From Erpetoichthys calabaricus (taxonomy: Eukaryota; Chordata; Cladistia; Polypteriformes; Polypteridae): 64,000 nucleotides of DNA. Below the pieces are notes generated by a model. It made no database searches and was not told the origin of the DNA. It worked only from the letters and a program-made list of their open reading frames with translations. A program made the translations under genes and the position numbers. The DNA lies in contig NC_041401.2 in assembly GCF_900747795.2 (NCBI RefSeq), positions 159,786,733 to 159,850,732 on the forward strand. The letters are read 5' to 3'. Positions 12,656-24,605 of this stretch are shown one piece after another (positions within the stretch are counted from its first letter, which is position 1; each line of letters starts with the position of its first letter).

Positions 12656-14504
12656 CAGTGAATAATGGAAAGGAGAAAGTGGCCACTTTTTGTCTTAACA
12701 CATGGTTCAGAGTAGGTGACGCTCACTAAAATAAATAAACATCAAAAGCTGGATGAGTAAATTAGAAATGTCCTGAAAACTGTGACTAGAAATATGAATT
12801 ATCTTTCTGGCTTTACAAAAACCAAACAGAAGTAATACACGATGCTATAGCAAACTACAACTGAACCCTTTTGCACGTGGAGAAATAAAAATAAACGTTT
12901 CCCTAATAAATTAATAAATATTTTGGATAACGATATTGAGGCAAAAAGAGCATAAGTTTCGAAAAATTTAAAATAAACTTCTTCCTGATTGCTCTGAGGA
13001 GGCGCCCTGACCTGGACGTGCTCACCACCACTGGTCCTCCCGCAAAAGATGCCTCGAAGCAGAAAATGATTTTAGAAATCAAAGAATTTCCCTAAAATGT
13101 TTTCGTTGCAGAACTGGAGATCAATGCCATAAACTCTGTCTCCCCACAAAGACTGAGATACACGCAGTCATCGGGGAGTACGAAATGAGGTACAGCTGAA
13201 ATGATCAGGAAGGTCTCGTGCCTCAAATTACCGAAGTGCCTAACAGGGGACGTCGAGAACGGGCAAAGCATACGATGGGGACAAGGACTGGCATCCTCAG
13301 AAGACTCTGATTGAGACTTTGTGACTTAATTGACTTGTAGATAATTGGGTTACAATGCGGTACATGTTTGAGATATTTTATTTTTAAAATTCAGTTAAGT
13401 AATTCGAAACGAGAGGGCAGCAGCCTACCCAAACACTGGCATCAGTGAGAGACCCCGCTATTAATAATTGTGAATTACAAGCGCATGCGCTTAATTACCT
13501 GAAAACGACACCCTGGCATAATTGTTCTGCAAAGACGAGTCTGCTGTAGCTTGGAAGAGAGAATCAGTATGTCGATCACTAATGGACAGTCCGTGGTCTG
13601 CCTGAGCGGAGTGCTGCCGAAGACGGGGCGAGGAAACGCTGCTTACCTTCACTGGTAAAAGTCGCATCACTCTCTGTAACAATCCGTTTATTGTCGAAAA
13701 ACAGATTCAAGCTCGCGTGGCTTCGACAAAAAAAAATCACTGAGAAAAAGTAAATGTATGGCTGTTACTCTTGAAAGTGATTTAAAGTGGATCTGCCTTC
13801 AGTGTCAAAAGCATTTAAAATGCATTTAATTCAGCATGTCATTTCTTTTCTTCGACATTTTCGGTTATTTTCTTCCGCTTAAAAACTATTTCAAAAGTGA
13901 TTGATCGTAATATTATACGCAAAAGGATAATTAACTTGGGGGGTTCATTTACATTTATCTCCTTTTGGATCAAATATTTTCAAAACAAAATAATCATTTG
14001 TATTATTTCCCATTCTGAATTTGTGATATGATTTGATATAATGATATTAAACGATTACAATTATTTGTTAATTGCGCTACATATTTTTGAAGTTTATTTG
14101 CATATCATTATTTTTATTATTGTAAAAATGTATTCTTACAGCGACTGACTTAAAATAACAGGCACACGTAGATCTATATTCCTTCCGTCCTTTAGTTCAA
14201 ACGTAATTCAAAAGTCCTTTAAAGTAATGTATATTATTTATATCTAAGCTTGCTAAGTAAGGCTTCAAATCCTTATTTTAAAAATATTAAAAAAAGAGAT
14301 TTTGCGCTTAACCAAAGAGCTGCGCGCTACACATCAGAGATTTATGATTTTTCCCCATATCAGAACAAAAAATCAAAGCCCCAAAAACTGATTTGACACG
14401 CAAGACCCCTGGCCAGACTTAAACGAGTCTACTAGGAACCACACAATCCAGTACTTAAAAAAGTAAAGGACTTTTAAAGAACTGTTATTTTTATTTTTAA
14501 GAGT

Positions 14505-14625
14505 GCTGGACAAGTCCGTCCAGCCTTCAGTTTTCTAAGCCGCCGTACGTCCAGTTCAGGCTCGCGATTGCCCGCGTCGGTCCCGACATCATCCGCGGAC
14601 TGCATGGGCGCCAGTCCATCACTGA
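14505..14625 (-). repeat. SINE 3' fragment, degenerate
   Basis: The sequence resembles the distal half of a V-SINE read on the minus strand (ccttcagttttctaagccgc, then catgggcgccagtccatcac). The head is absent. Many CpG positions survive. Confidence 0.45.
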
Positions 14626-15414
14626 GAACTGTTTTATAGTCCCTGTAATTCCTGCTGACTATCTCTTCACCAAATAGTAAACTTATTTACAGGATCTGCA
14701 GATGTAAATAAAGTGTAAGCAGTTAAGGTCCACATCTGGCTAACATTTCAACAGAACAAACTTTCTGAAGTATTACGCTTAGCAACCATCTTTACTGTAA
14801 CCCTTTATAAATTAAATCTTGAAGTTATTTTTAAACTTTAAACATTTCACTCAGAAACTTATCGCAGTATCAAAAGAGCATATAGCATGCACAAACATGC
14901 AGACATTTACAGTTTTACCTTATTATCAAACGTTTTATTAATGTGCCTTGTTTCGCGTTTTCTTTATCGCCTACAAATGTTTTACTCGAACATGTATACG
15001 TTCCAGCTATTCGATTTTCTCAATTGTTCTCAACTGACTTATTATTGCCCTGTTATTTTGCGCCTGTTATTTTTGGTATTTAATGCACCGTTAAATATAT
15101 TGATTTGTTTGCCAAATTTCTCGTTCTCCTCTCGATTTTGGGATGGGAACTTTTCACGTGGCGACGACTTCTCTTGCAGTACGCTCTGATCTCTTTCAAA
15201 ATTGCCCCGACGGTTTTTGTGCATCAGTTAAGGTGTGTAGTGTCTTGGCTCCCTGAAATGCTGAAATCTGTGATGAAAAGATGAGTGGATGGATGGATAG
15301 TTGGAGAAAATCGTCAATCTCAAAGATCAGAAAGCCCCACGAGTCCAACACGCATTCGCTCGCTAGCACACGTACACCGACACAGCGGCACGAGAAGGTC
15401 GGAGCGGCGCTCAC

Positions 15415-15519
15415 CTGGTTGGCGTGCAGTGCCGGTCTCTCCTCTCCAGGTAGAAGCGCGGCGCCTCTCACGGAGTACAAGACAAGTAGAAGCGATGCCA
15501 CACTGGCCAGGAGCTGCAT
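15415..15519 (-). CDS. cort: Cortistatin / somatostatin-2 precursor, exon 1 (N-terminal 35 residues)
   Basis: The start is the first ATG after the inferred cap site and opens a clear signal peptide. It encodes MQLLASVASLLLVLYSVRGA, with the likely signal-peptidase site near Gly19/Ala20. ALLPGEERPALHANQ, the start of the propeptide, follows. The exon ends at a consensus donor (CAG|GTGAGC). Joined to exon 2 it gives a 110-residue precursor, a normal length for the family. A 127-codon frame on the opposite strand is only its shadow. The TATA box lies about 80 bp upstream of the ATG. Confidence 0.92.
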
Positions 15520-15596
15520 GCTGAGTGCGAGAATGAGTCAAGGTGTGCTGCTGGTTGAGACGAGCTGGGCTTTTCTCTCCGGCTTCGCTCAGCCGC

Positions 15597-15650
15597 CTTT
15601 ATATTTCTTTCAGAGGCTGCCACTGACGCAGATAATAAATAAATTAAGCG
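15597..15650 (-). promoter_or_regulatory. cort core promoter: TATA box, CRE/AP-1-like site, TAAT-rich segment
   Basis: On the minus strand TATAAA (15598-15603) would place transcription start near 15570 and a 5' UTR of about 50 nt. TGCGTCA (15624-15630) sits just upstream and is one base from the AP-1 form and close to the CRE. Somatostatin genes are classically driven by a CRE in this position. Further upstream, CTTAATTTATTTATT offers homeodomain (TAAT-type) sites, as in the islet/neural enhancers of SST. The motifs are seen directly; their use is inferred. Confidence 0.65.
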
Positions 15651-16019
15651 TGGAGCAAATGTAAACTTAACCCTTATCAAGCTGGGTTCACCTGCAGCAC
15701 CTCAGCTCTGTCATTTGCGTATGTTCCGTTGTGACCCGTGGGAATGAGTGGCGTGAGTGCAGCAAGCTTCCTGGATCAGGTTAGTCACTGTTGACAATTC
15801 AGAGTTCTCCTCAGTCAATGGCTAAGCCAAAGCTGGTGTCATTGTGGGATGTAGCTCACTGTAGCGCCTTACTTGAAGTTTCTGAAACATAGTGACCGAG
15901 TCTAACTGTAGAAGACCTCATGAAATTCCTGCTAATAACAATCTGTACATTATCGATGTCGCTTTTCACCCAAAGTTGTACGTGCTGGGCAAGCATGTTT
16001 GGAAGCTGACAACTGACCC
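15651..16019. other. 5' flank of cort
   Basis: No exon or repeat was recognised. It is upstream sequence of cort and might carry further control sites. Confidence 0.35.
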
Positions 16020-16165
16020 GACATGATGGAGTGTGCATGTGTGCGTGAGTGTGCCCCGCGATGCATGGACTTGACTCTAATGATGTCCGGATAGGCTCCG
16101 GCTCCCTCGCGATCCTATTATTGGATTGAGGAGGTGACGAAAAATGGATAGATGAACGGTGTGTA
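16020..16165 (+). repeat. SINE 3' fragment
   Basis: It resembles the distal part of a V-SINE: gtgcgtgagtgtgcc, then ggataggctccggctccc, ending in gaaaaatggatagatg. The tRNA head is missing. It lies upstream of the cort promoter. Confidence 0.55.
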
Positions 16166-16679
16166 CTCTTACAAAACTGTAGAAGTGCGTTTTTGTAAAG
16201 ATATAATATGAATAATTGAACATAGGTGTCCCCGCACTTTTGAAAAAAGAAAGCAATCTGAATAGTAATCTTTAACATTTATATAAAAGTGACGCGTTTT
16301 GTTCAGTTCTTAAGATAAAAGGCTGTCGTGCATTCAAGAGGTATAAATTATACCCACGTTCTTTCCAAAATGTCACACATTATCTGTCTGTATTGGTGGA
16401 AAGGGAATGGGCGTGGCACAGCTAAAATGTGGGCGTGTTCTGACATTCAAATCGAAGGCGAAACTGCGTAAATGTAGAGTGTGAGGTGAAGGCAAGTGAA
16501 GTGGAGGTGAAGCATGAAGTCCTACAGTTTCGTGTTCTAGTGGGGAAAGGGTGACCACGACATCTAAAGTGTCAAAGTTGTCCACTTCAGGCAGGATCAG
16601 CTGTCTATTTTACATTAATGTTAGGGGGATAATTGATAACACCGTGGCGTGACAGTACAAGTTGGACTACTCGATATAA

Positions 16680-17045
16680 AAAAAATAAATGTTGTTTTAT
16701 TGGGATGTGTGGACAATTGTTCGACAAAGAGATGTTTAATTCTGGGCAGAATTATTTGCACATAAAATTATTTATATAGAAAACGTTCCTAATATGTGGC
16801 GAAAAAATCTTTATTGTAGAAGGTTTCCTATAGCAGGGTAGTGACAAGACAAGAGAACGTGAATTTAGACTGTGTTATTGTATGCAGAAAGACTCCCTTT
16901 AAATTCACGAAATTAGTGGTATTTGGCAAATCTGTTATAATCTGCTCACGGCTGTTTATGAAACCTGTAGCGGATAAAAGGTTGTTATTGGAACCATTCG
17001 GGCACTAAAAATCCTTCTCCTATGGCATCTCTCTGAAGAATGCCT
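16680..17045. mobile_element. MITE family A copy
   Basis: Shared blocks include gtgttattgtatgcagaaag, followed by ggcaaatctgttataatctg, and the ggaacc-type motifs. The order matches the copy at 12208. Termini are eroded. Confidence 0.55.
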
Positions 17046-17326
17046 TTGTTAGTTTTTGAGCTTGTTTGGTTCAATTCACAGTTATTTAAACTTGACCATT
17101 AAGGGAAAATTTAAAGCTCCTCTGAAAGCATTCACCACCGTGTACCCAGGGGTGGAATTAGGAGGGAGGGTACCCTGAGCTTGAAAAATCGATCGCTCGC
17201 CCACCCCACAGGTGTTTTGCGGAAACCCCGAGAGGAGTCAACTACACAAGAACAGAAAAAGGTGTATAGTATGAATACCACAAAAGAACCATTTATAGAC
17301 ACAACACCTGAGATTATCAGCGATGT

Positions 17327-17328
<2 letters not shown>

Positions 17329-17391
<63 letters not shown>

Positions 17392-17411
17392 GAGAGAGAG
17401 AGAGAGAGAGA
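17329..17411. repeat. Microsatellite (TA)n followed by (AG)n
   Basis: A perfect TA run of about 59 bp is followed directly by an AG run of about 23 bp. Tyr-Ile repeat frames across it are artefacts. Confidence 0.95.
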
Positions 17412-19257
17412 AAGCGTGCAATGTCAAAGCTTAAAATTATTGTTACACTATCAGTTACTTTTCACAGTTATGATAAAACTAATAGAAAATGAAAACAAAA
17501 ACATTGTTTACATTTAAACAAATTAAAAATTAAAAAGCAGTACGCTTAGTTTTTTTTCCAGTCTGCAGTCACAAGCCACCGTACCACTTTACCTGCTGTT
17601 AAGTAAGTATGCCTCCAACTCGGTGATTTCACGATGTTTATAACGCTTCATTGCCCCAAATGACCTTTCCAAGCCATCATTGATTTGTCAGCAGTAAGAC
17701 TCTACTCAGCTATGTAGACCCCGTGAAACTCTACATCAGTGCGTCAAAGAACAGGTTTACTTTCAAGAAGGATTTCTCACAACTGTGTAGCAAAATTCAA
17801 ACGCCTGGCAGGTAAGCAGACACGTTTTTCAGTTGTGATTTGCTCTCTTTAGGTTGACCAGCACATCTCAGCCTCATCCTTTTGAATTTCATACACCGAG
17901 TGCAGAGAAAGCCAGCAGCTCCTCACAAGTGACATCAGTCCACATTCACCACCACGTTATTTTGCTGTCAGTGTGTGCCGCCGGATGAATTGCTAGTCAC
18001 AATCAGATCTAACATGCCGTCGCTTATGTACACACTAAAAGTCTGTTAAGGATCGTCTGTGTCTGCTACGTGTGTCTTTCACTTCGAAGAGCGATGAATT
18101 CTCAGTTTCGAAAGTCGCCCAAAGTTCTGGTTACTCCACGCGTATTCCTATACCATCAGAGTTTACCGTTTGAGGAAAGTCAGCTTATGCGTGTGCTTCG
18201 CCAACACTGGAACTGGAATATACAGTACTTTTTAATGTTTTCACTGGCAATTTTGAGAAACTTTTACTAACCCGACAACTTGCTTTCTTCATCACGCACG
18301 TCACTTTCTTAAAGGCAGTTCTGAAGCCGCAAATGCCGTCTCAACAGGCGCTGTTCACTGGAGACGAATAAACTCTGGGGAGACGGAGTGCGCGCGACCA
18401 GCGGTGGATGGGCGATCTCAGGAAAACCAGTAACGAGATCAGAGAAGACACGACCGGCCAGTTTAGAGGCAGTGATATTTCTTTGAAAGACAAAGAAAAA
18501 ACTTTTCATTCAAGTTGATTAATTTCGGCGTCCTTGTACCGCACAGTGTCCTGTGCTGCAGCCAAGTCCGGTCACACTCGTATACCTAAAACACTAAAAT
18601 GGCCTCAAGTGTACCCCTTGATGCGCTACTAGCTCTTGCATCATCAATTGTACTCACAGCTGTCCTTTCTGTTTATTCAACGAACTCAAGTTTGTGAGCA
18701 ATGGGGAAGTGGCGCAGTTGCCAGCGGGAATTGATCAAAAGCTGAAGCAAACGTACGAGTTCGTCCGTCTGCCTCGTGTACTAAGTCTGTAAAGAGCCGC
18801 ATTCATGTCAAATCTGCTTCAGTCTGCATGCAGCATTTTTTCGACAACTTTTTAATTTCGGTTTCCCTGCGTGGCAGAAGCGATCGAAACGCTTTAGAAG
18901 CCAAAGCGTTCCACACAATTCTGCAAATATGATTGAAGTTACGACCCGCGACCTGCTACTGACTCACAGCAAGTGACAGGCTAAGCCGCCCACCCATCAC
19001 AAGCTGCAAAAGTGATGACTGGCGAGGTTTGTCCCGGCTACACAGGCGAGGATTTCAACGTTTTTGGTTTTTTTTCTTCTTCTTCAAAAGTCTGAAATCT
19101 GCTCTTCCTCTTCACAAGTTTCGAATCCACATTAATCTAATTTCTGTTTTAGCTTTAGAAAACTCCTAATTAACGTTTTCCAAGAATGCTTTTCGTCCGG
19201 CTAGCCTGTAAGATGGAGGATTTATTGAGAAGTTTTGTTTACTTTTTGAGAGGAAAA
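17412..19257. other. Unassigned; possible decayed transposon
   Basis: No host exon was recognised. On the minus strand 17590-17690 reads as a short open stretch (DGLERSFGAMKRYKHREITE, then LEAYLLNSR) ending in a stop. I cannot attribute it to a family. A hAT-like left terminus (caggggtggaattagg-type) occurs near 17150, but I did not find a convincing right partner. Confidence 0.25.
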
Positions 19258-19560
19258 GTACGCTCTTAAAAAGGTACCGAGCGGTTCTTCAGATCAATGG
19301 CATAGAGGAAACATTTCTGCTTCCCAAAAAGACCCATTTATTTACTGTAACCAGATCCGAAGCAGGTTCCATATAGTAAATAGCCATGAACAGATGGTAA
19401 GAAATTTGTGAAATACCAATAAAAAGAACTACTGCTTCATACAATAACACAGGCGAAGTTCAGGGTTTCTAAATATGTTAGTGTCCTGCTAAGTAGCCTA
19501 CCATACATTACAGATTTCACCATTTGTTCCATTAAAAGTATACCTTTTTTTTTAAGCAGA
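19258..19560 (-). mobile_element. MITE family A copy, partial
   Basis: It starts with acgctcttaaaaaggtacc, close to the family terminus, and contains gaaatttgtgaaataccaat and cataacacaggcgaagttcagg-type blocks. It runs opposite to the adjacent copy at 19705, so the two form an inverted pair. Confidence 0.6.
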
Positions 19561-19704
19561 CCAATATCTGGAACACATCATTCACTGGACATTACACTGA
19601 ATCTTTATTTTCATCCACACTTAGTAGGACCAGATTTGAAAAAGCCACCAAGGAAGCCCCTTTCCATTTTGCAAAAAAAGAAGCCAGCAGTATGATAGAC
19701 ATCA

Positions 19705-20122
19705 CCCTTAAAAATAACACATCTTTAATGGCACTGTACTGACTGTGTGGTTCCTCAAAGACCCTTTGCTTGACAAAGAACCGTTTCATTCTGCGAAGGA
19801 TTCTTTGCATTAGGACGTTGGTTCTTTTGCCTCTGAAAAGGTTCTTGGACAAAACAAATCTTTAATGTGTAGCAGGCTAACAGCAAGATACTGACAGGTC
19901 AAGAAAACCTAAACTTACTTTGTGTTATTGCGCCATTTAAAAATTTAAATTGTGAACCCATTAGCATTTCACAAATCTGCTACAATCTATTATCTATGGA
20001 ATCTGCTAGAGACCAAAATAAATAAAGTTTTTTTTTTGGAGCCTTCATGTGGATGGTGCTTTTGAGAACGAGGAAAGGTTCTCTTATGGCACTGCTCTGA
20101 AGATCCACATTGGCACCTTTAT
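19705..20122 (+). mobile_element. MITE family A copy, most complete
   Basis: This is bounded by cacccttaaaaataacac on the left and ctttatttttagcagtg on the right, an inverted terminal pair. The interior has repeated ggttct/agaacc motifs, making it partly self-complementary. It has no coding capacity. This copy was used here to recognise the others. Confidence 0.65.
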
Positions 20123-20207
20123 TTTTAGCAGTGCTGTTTCAGAGAAGCACAGAATTCTGCTATGGAAAAGGCAGGTATCTATATAGAAATTTGTTGTTTC
20201 TATTATT

Positions 20208-20208
20208 T

Positions 20209-20287
<79 letters not shown>
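20208..20287. repeat. (GATA)n microsatellite
   Basis: About 80 bp of GATA repeats without visible interruption. It is the complement of the ATCT tails elsewhere, but no retroposon tail motif adjoins it. Confidence 0.95.
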
Positions 20288-20605
20288 GACCTCGCGTGGT
20301 CCAGCAAACACCTGTCCACACAGTAGTTAGCACTGCATCATGCAGTGTGTAGTTTGACTTGAGCAGTGTGTAGTTTGCATGTTCTGTGCATGTTATTGTG
20401 ACTTGTCTATTTTAATCTCTAGGTCATTTGATTCTAAACTTGAGGTGTTGCCAGTTCAATTTCGGCAGTTCATAATCGACAGATTTTCCTGAGTAGTGGG
20501 TGTTTGCGAGGACCTCACTTTATTTAGTGTTTAACTCTACATGGTGGTATTTTGTCAGAAGTTTACAAGGGTATCACAATAAACTGATGCTAACTGAGAC
20601 AGACC

Positions 20606-21300
20606 AGGCACCACCACCACCACCACCACCACCACAACAATATTTATTTCTATAGCACGTTTTCATACAGATGATGTAGTTCAAAGTGTTTTACAGAATG
20701 AAGAAAGAGAAAAAAGACAAATTATAAAAAATAAAATTAGGCAATGCTAATTAATATGGAATAAAAGTAAGGTCCAATGTCCAGGGAGGACAGGACAAAC
20801 AAACAAAAAACTCCAGACGGCTGAAAAAAAAATAAAATCTGCTGTGGTTCCGAGGCCACAAGACCACCCAGCCCCCTCTAGGCATTCTACCTAACATAAA
20901 TGATCTCAATCAGTCCTCATGGTTTTCAGGCTTCACACAGAAGAACTTGATGATGACGGTGATGTGGACCTCTGGCCTTCAATCCATCAATGTAGGGACA
21001 TCACGGTGCTTTGATCAGGTGGAAAAATGGAAAAAGAACAGCAGAGGAAGTAGGAGTTAGTATGGACTTTGGAGCCACCATGAATGATAATGATAATTAA
21101 ACGCATATACAGAATATCAAGGTTAAACTAAAATGAAGCTATGAGAAAGCCATAATAAAATAATGAGTTTTTAGCAGTTTTTTAAAGTGCTCTGCTGTCT
21201 TAGCCTGGCAAATTTCTATCGGTAAGCTACTCCAGATTTTAGGTGCATAACAGCAGAAGGCAACAGACAAGTGCATTAATTTACATGGATGGTACTTTGA
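20606..21300 (-). mobile_element. L2-type LINE 3' end
   Basis: Read on the minus strand, it includes a remnant of the C-terminal ...AP(K/R)(I/L)W... peptide of fish L2-like LINEs near 21200-21250. A 3' UTR follows and ends with cactttgaactacatcatct and tatagaaataaatattg, then a (GGT)n tail (20610-20634). It is the same family as the copy at 40860-41595, which lies in the opposite orientation. Confidence 0.65.
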
Positions 21301-21529
21301 AGGAGACTAAAGTTTCAGTAAGTAAAAATTATTAAAACCTTTTTTTCTTTCTGATTCCTGTTATTTGTGTACCCCTTCATATATTCAGTCTTGTCAGCAC
21401 TGGCATTTGATGTTATAGAAATGTTGAAGAGAATCATCAAGTGGTAATCAGAAACCACACATTATCAACAGTTTATATTAACATGATGTACAATACTCAG
21501 ACCTGTTTTATTTCATTTAGTATCATAGT

Positions 21530-21705
21530 TCTATCGTGGAAGCAGTGGGCAAAAGGCAGGGCCCACTCACAGTCACACAGGGCCAGTCAGGAATCATCAC
21601 TCAAACTAACTGTTGGCCTTTGGGGATGTGGGAGAAAAATAAGAATATCCAAAGAAAAATCCATGCAGAGACAGTGAAAAAATGCAAACTTCACATACAC
21701 AATAG
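21530..21705 (-). repeat. Degenerate SINE fragment
   Basis: Eroded core motifs (gggatgtgggagaaaaataa, atgcagagacagtgaaaaaa, atgcaaacttcacat) match the minus-strand layout of the V-SINE copies. Ends are not definable. Confidence 0.45.
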
Positions 21706-22371
21706 GTGCCTTTACATGCACCTCAATAATCATTTCTAAAATGCACTGTAAGCCCTTATTCTGGTTCGTGAAATTGGGTTACTGGTTACTAAGAAACCTG
21801 TTTATCTGTTTAGGTAGATTTCTCCATGAATAATCCGGTCATGTGGCCATGTAAACCCTTAACTGGATTACTGCTAAGAATTTTGTAATCGGCACGTCTG
21901 TTTGCTTCACACTAACTTCACACACACTTTCAGTAGGTACAGGTAGAAGCATCCACAAAATACATTTCCAGTGGCAAATGTTCAGGTGATCGTGTTATTC
22001 CTTCTTCTGTCTGAAACAATCTGCCTCAATATTTCAGAAATCACTAAATTTATATCGATGAGCTGAACATACATTGCTAAACTCAGCAACACAATCTCCA
22101 GAGCAGAAGGGTAACACTTTATAAGTGACGTGTGTGATGTAGTTCAATTTCTTTTTAAAGTAACAGGTATCCTAATGCAATAGTGATTTTACTGAAGTAT
22201 AAATACCTGTGTTATCATTATTTCAGCAGCACTAGGTGTAAAGCCAGAAGCACACATACCAGTAGGCCGCTCCTTTGCAAGGCTCAGTCATACAGCCAAG
22301 CACAAAACAGTGCGCTGCATGCAATCCAGTAACAGAAACCTATAAATAAAGCATCCATTTGTCTAAGCATA

Positions 22372-22987
22372 TCTCTCTATTATAAAAGGAAATCCTGAGA
22401 CAAGACTTTCTAGATCTTCTAGATAATTTCAACTCCCATGAGAGATATCATCAGGTCCCGCGAGACAAGTCTTTTTGCCAAGAGATTTTGACAAGTCCTG
22501 CCCTCCTCTCAAACATTTACAACCACGCCCATGGTCCACTCACTTCTCATTCGTGTGAATGCTATTGTCAGACACAGTTCCTGCACTCTCAGCTCCAAGC
22601 GGGGTTGGAAATAAAAGACAAAGAGAAGAAGACAAAGTAGAACGTCGTAAAGAGGTTCAAAACCGTTGACGGGATACACATGCAGAGCAGGTTAGAGATT
22701 ATGAAAATACTAAAAGTCTCAAAAAACTGATAGTAAAGATTGCATTATCACTAACAAATGGAAATTATTACTCAGTGAAATAACAAAACAGCAAAAAGAG
22801 ATAGAATACAGTATATGGGCATAGGTGATATTACAGAAGTATGTAGATATTGTTTGGCTTTAAAATTTAAGTTATAGACTTGTAGATCGTCTAATTCATG
22901 TTGCCATCAGGGAAAAGTAGTGTTTCTTCCCAATGAAGAGGCCTGGGGGGCTGGCAAGTGAAGCGAACAGGGGGTGAAGCCCCCTAG
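22372..22987 (+). mobile_element. Non-autonomous Helitron, 616 bp
   Basis: It begins TCTCTCTATTATAAAAGG after an A. It ends with a short GC hairpin (agggggtgaagccccct) overlapping the terminal CTAG before a T. TC...CTAG ends, a 3' hairpin and insertion between A and T are the hallmarks of Helitrons. It has no Rep/helicase coding. The interior (gacaaagagaagaagacaaa, acacatgcagagcaggttag) matches the larger minus-strand copy at 31497-34538. Confidence 0.85.
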
Positions 22988-24049
22988 TTTATAAAAGGCA
23001 AGAAAATGATCACATTCTTATTTTCGAATTCAATAGTGGCCAATTATGATGTTTAACTCTTTTTTTTTTTGCTCAGTTTAAAGTCAGAGCATTTTAACAA
23101 TAGAGAACCCCAGAAGATTACTTGTGCATATGAACGCAGATTTTTAAGAAACCAGAATTTCTGCTTTAACTGGGTTATTCACCTTGATCTGGTTATGTGT
23201 ATTAATGTACACACAATCAATGACAGGGCTCTGGATTTTAATCTGGGATGTGTGGTCCATGAAGCAACATCACTACCCACTGCACCATCATAAGGTTCAA
23301 GAGGGGGTCAGCCCACTGTCAGTGTATTACAATTGGAATCAAGCAATTCAACTCAGGTATTTAGTCACTTTGTAATCTTCAGTCCTCAATTAACTCTTTT
23401 CTGTAAGTCATTCATCCTCCACTCCTTCTATGGCAACAGTCTTGGCGCAGGATGGCATGGTGGAGTGGGGTTCCTTTTTAATTAGGCAATGTTCCATCTA
23501 GAAAAAAAATGAAACATTGAATGCATTCTTTTGTGTTCATGGCTTGTTTTTTCAGCACATTTCTCACATAGTTGCCTAAGAGAGATATTTGTCCATTTAC
23601 TGGAAAATATACTAAGTCCATCTTGTAAATATATTCAATATTTGCAGGTTCACAAAACATCAGTAGATGATGCTTGAATTTTTAACATAAGGTTTCTTCT
23701 TTTTCATTCTTCTCTCCTGGGGGAATTTCAAATAAACACACACCTACATGCACACCCACACATGCATAAAGAGGGTGAATGAATTTCAGCTGCCTCAGGT
23801 AGCAGGATTTCCAGTCAGGTGCAATTCAAAAAGTCACATAAAATTCAAGAAGACATCGTCAGCAATTTATTGCTGCAAGGCTCATAATGTTCTATGACTT
23901 AAATACCACAGATGTGACTTTTTAACAAGCACTTTATGTAACACAGATGTTTTGTCTTTTGATTATTGTATATTAAAGTGAACTAGTCATCATTGTCCTC
24001 TTACAGATTTAATCTTCCTTTTCACCATATGTATAGCAGATACAGGAAA

Positions 24050-24605
24050 CAGAAAAATTTTGCAAATATATTAAATAAAAAAAAATGAAATATCATATTG
24101 ACATAAGTATTCAAACCCTTTACTAATTACTGTACTTAGTTGAAGTGGCGTGACAAGCTTCACACATCTGGATTTGATGATTTTCTGTCATTCTTCTCCA
24201 CAGCCCTTCTCAAGCTCTAGCAGGTTGGATGGAGACAGGGGTCCACAGAGATGTTCAATTGAGTTCAATTTCAGGTTCTGACCGGGCCACTCAACTACAG
24301 CCACAGAGATTGTATCTAAACCAGTTCTGTGTTGTCTTTGCTTTCTGTCCAGATGCATTGTCCTATTGGAAGATGAACCTTCAGCCCAAGCTGAGGTCCA
24401 GAACCCTCTGGAGCGGGTTATTATTTTTTTTCTTTCAGCTTTCCTTCAATGCTGTCTACAGCATGATGCTGCTATTACCATGCTTCACTTCTGGAATGAT
24501 ATTGCACAGATGATGAGCGTTGCCCCTATGCTCCTGGAGACCTCATCCAGTGCCCATACATTAAGACGACCCTGAGACTTGCAGCATACTGAAGTTTGAA
24601 GATGT
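24050..24605 (-). mobile_element. Tc1-like transposon fragment, decayed
   Basis: The sequence parallels the C-terminal half of a fish Tc1 transposase gene plus its 3' inverted repeat region, read backwards. Markers are cattcttctccacagccctt, gagatgttcaattgagttca and ccgggccactcaactacagc (encoding the W..PDLNPIE-type block in healthy copies). It is heavily mutated and abuts a second Tc1 fragment in the other orientation. Confidence 0.7.

Larger units (their letters stand above)
4660..15414 (-). other. Single intron of cort (about 10.8 kb)
   Basis: The donor is CAG|GTGAGC at 15415/15414 and the acceptor is cacag|GAG at 4660/4659. Both sides are phase 0, so the two exons join as HANQ|ELNK with no lost residues. 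Vertebrate somatostatin-family genes have one intron at this place in the propeptide. It is usually far shorter, so the length here is notable. It holds several mobile elements listed separately. The stretches 4700-6300, 10000-11500, 12700-14500 and 14630-15414 contain nothing I can assign. Confidence 0.85.

Noticed and set aside
13641-13681. Candidate extra cort exon on the minus strand ending at a GAAG|GTAAGC donor
   Set aside because: The donor is good and a 27-nt in-phase piece is possible, but the acceptor lacks a pyrimidine tract. Somatostatin-family genes have one intron, and exons 1 and 2 already join to a full precursor.
15281-15664. 127-codon plus-strand frame opposite cort exon 1
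   Set aside because: It overlaps the cort exon, promoter and intron on the other strand and has no domain; it is a shadow frame of GC-rich sequence.
17590-17690. Short minus-strand open stretch DGLERSFGAMKRYKHR...
   Set aside because: It is too short to assign and upstream frames are closed. It could be a transposon remnant but no family is recognised.
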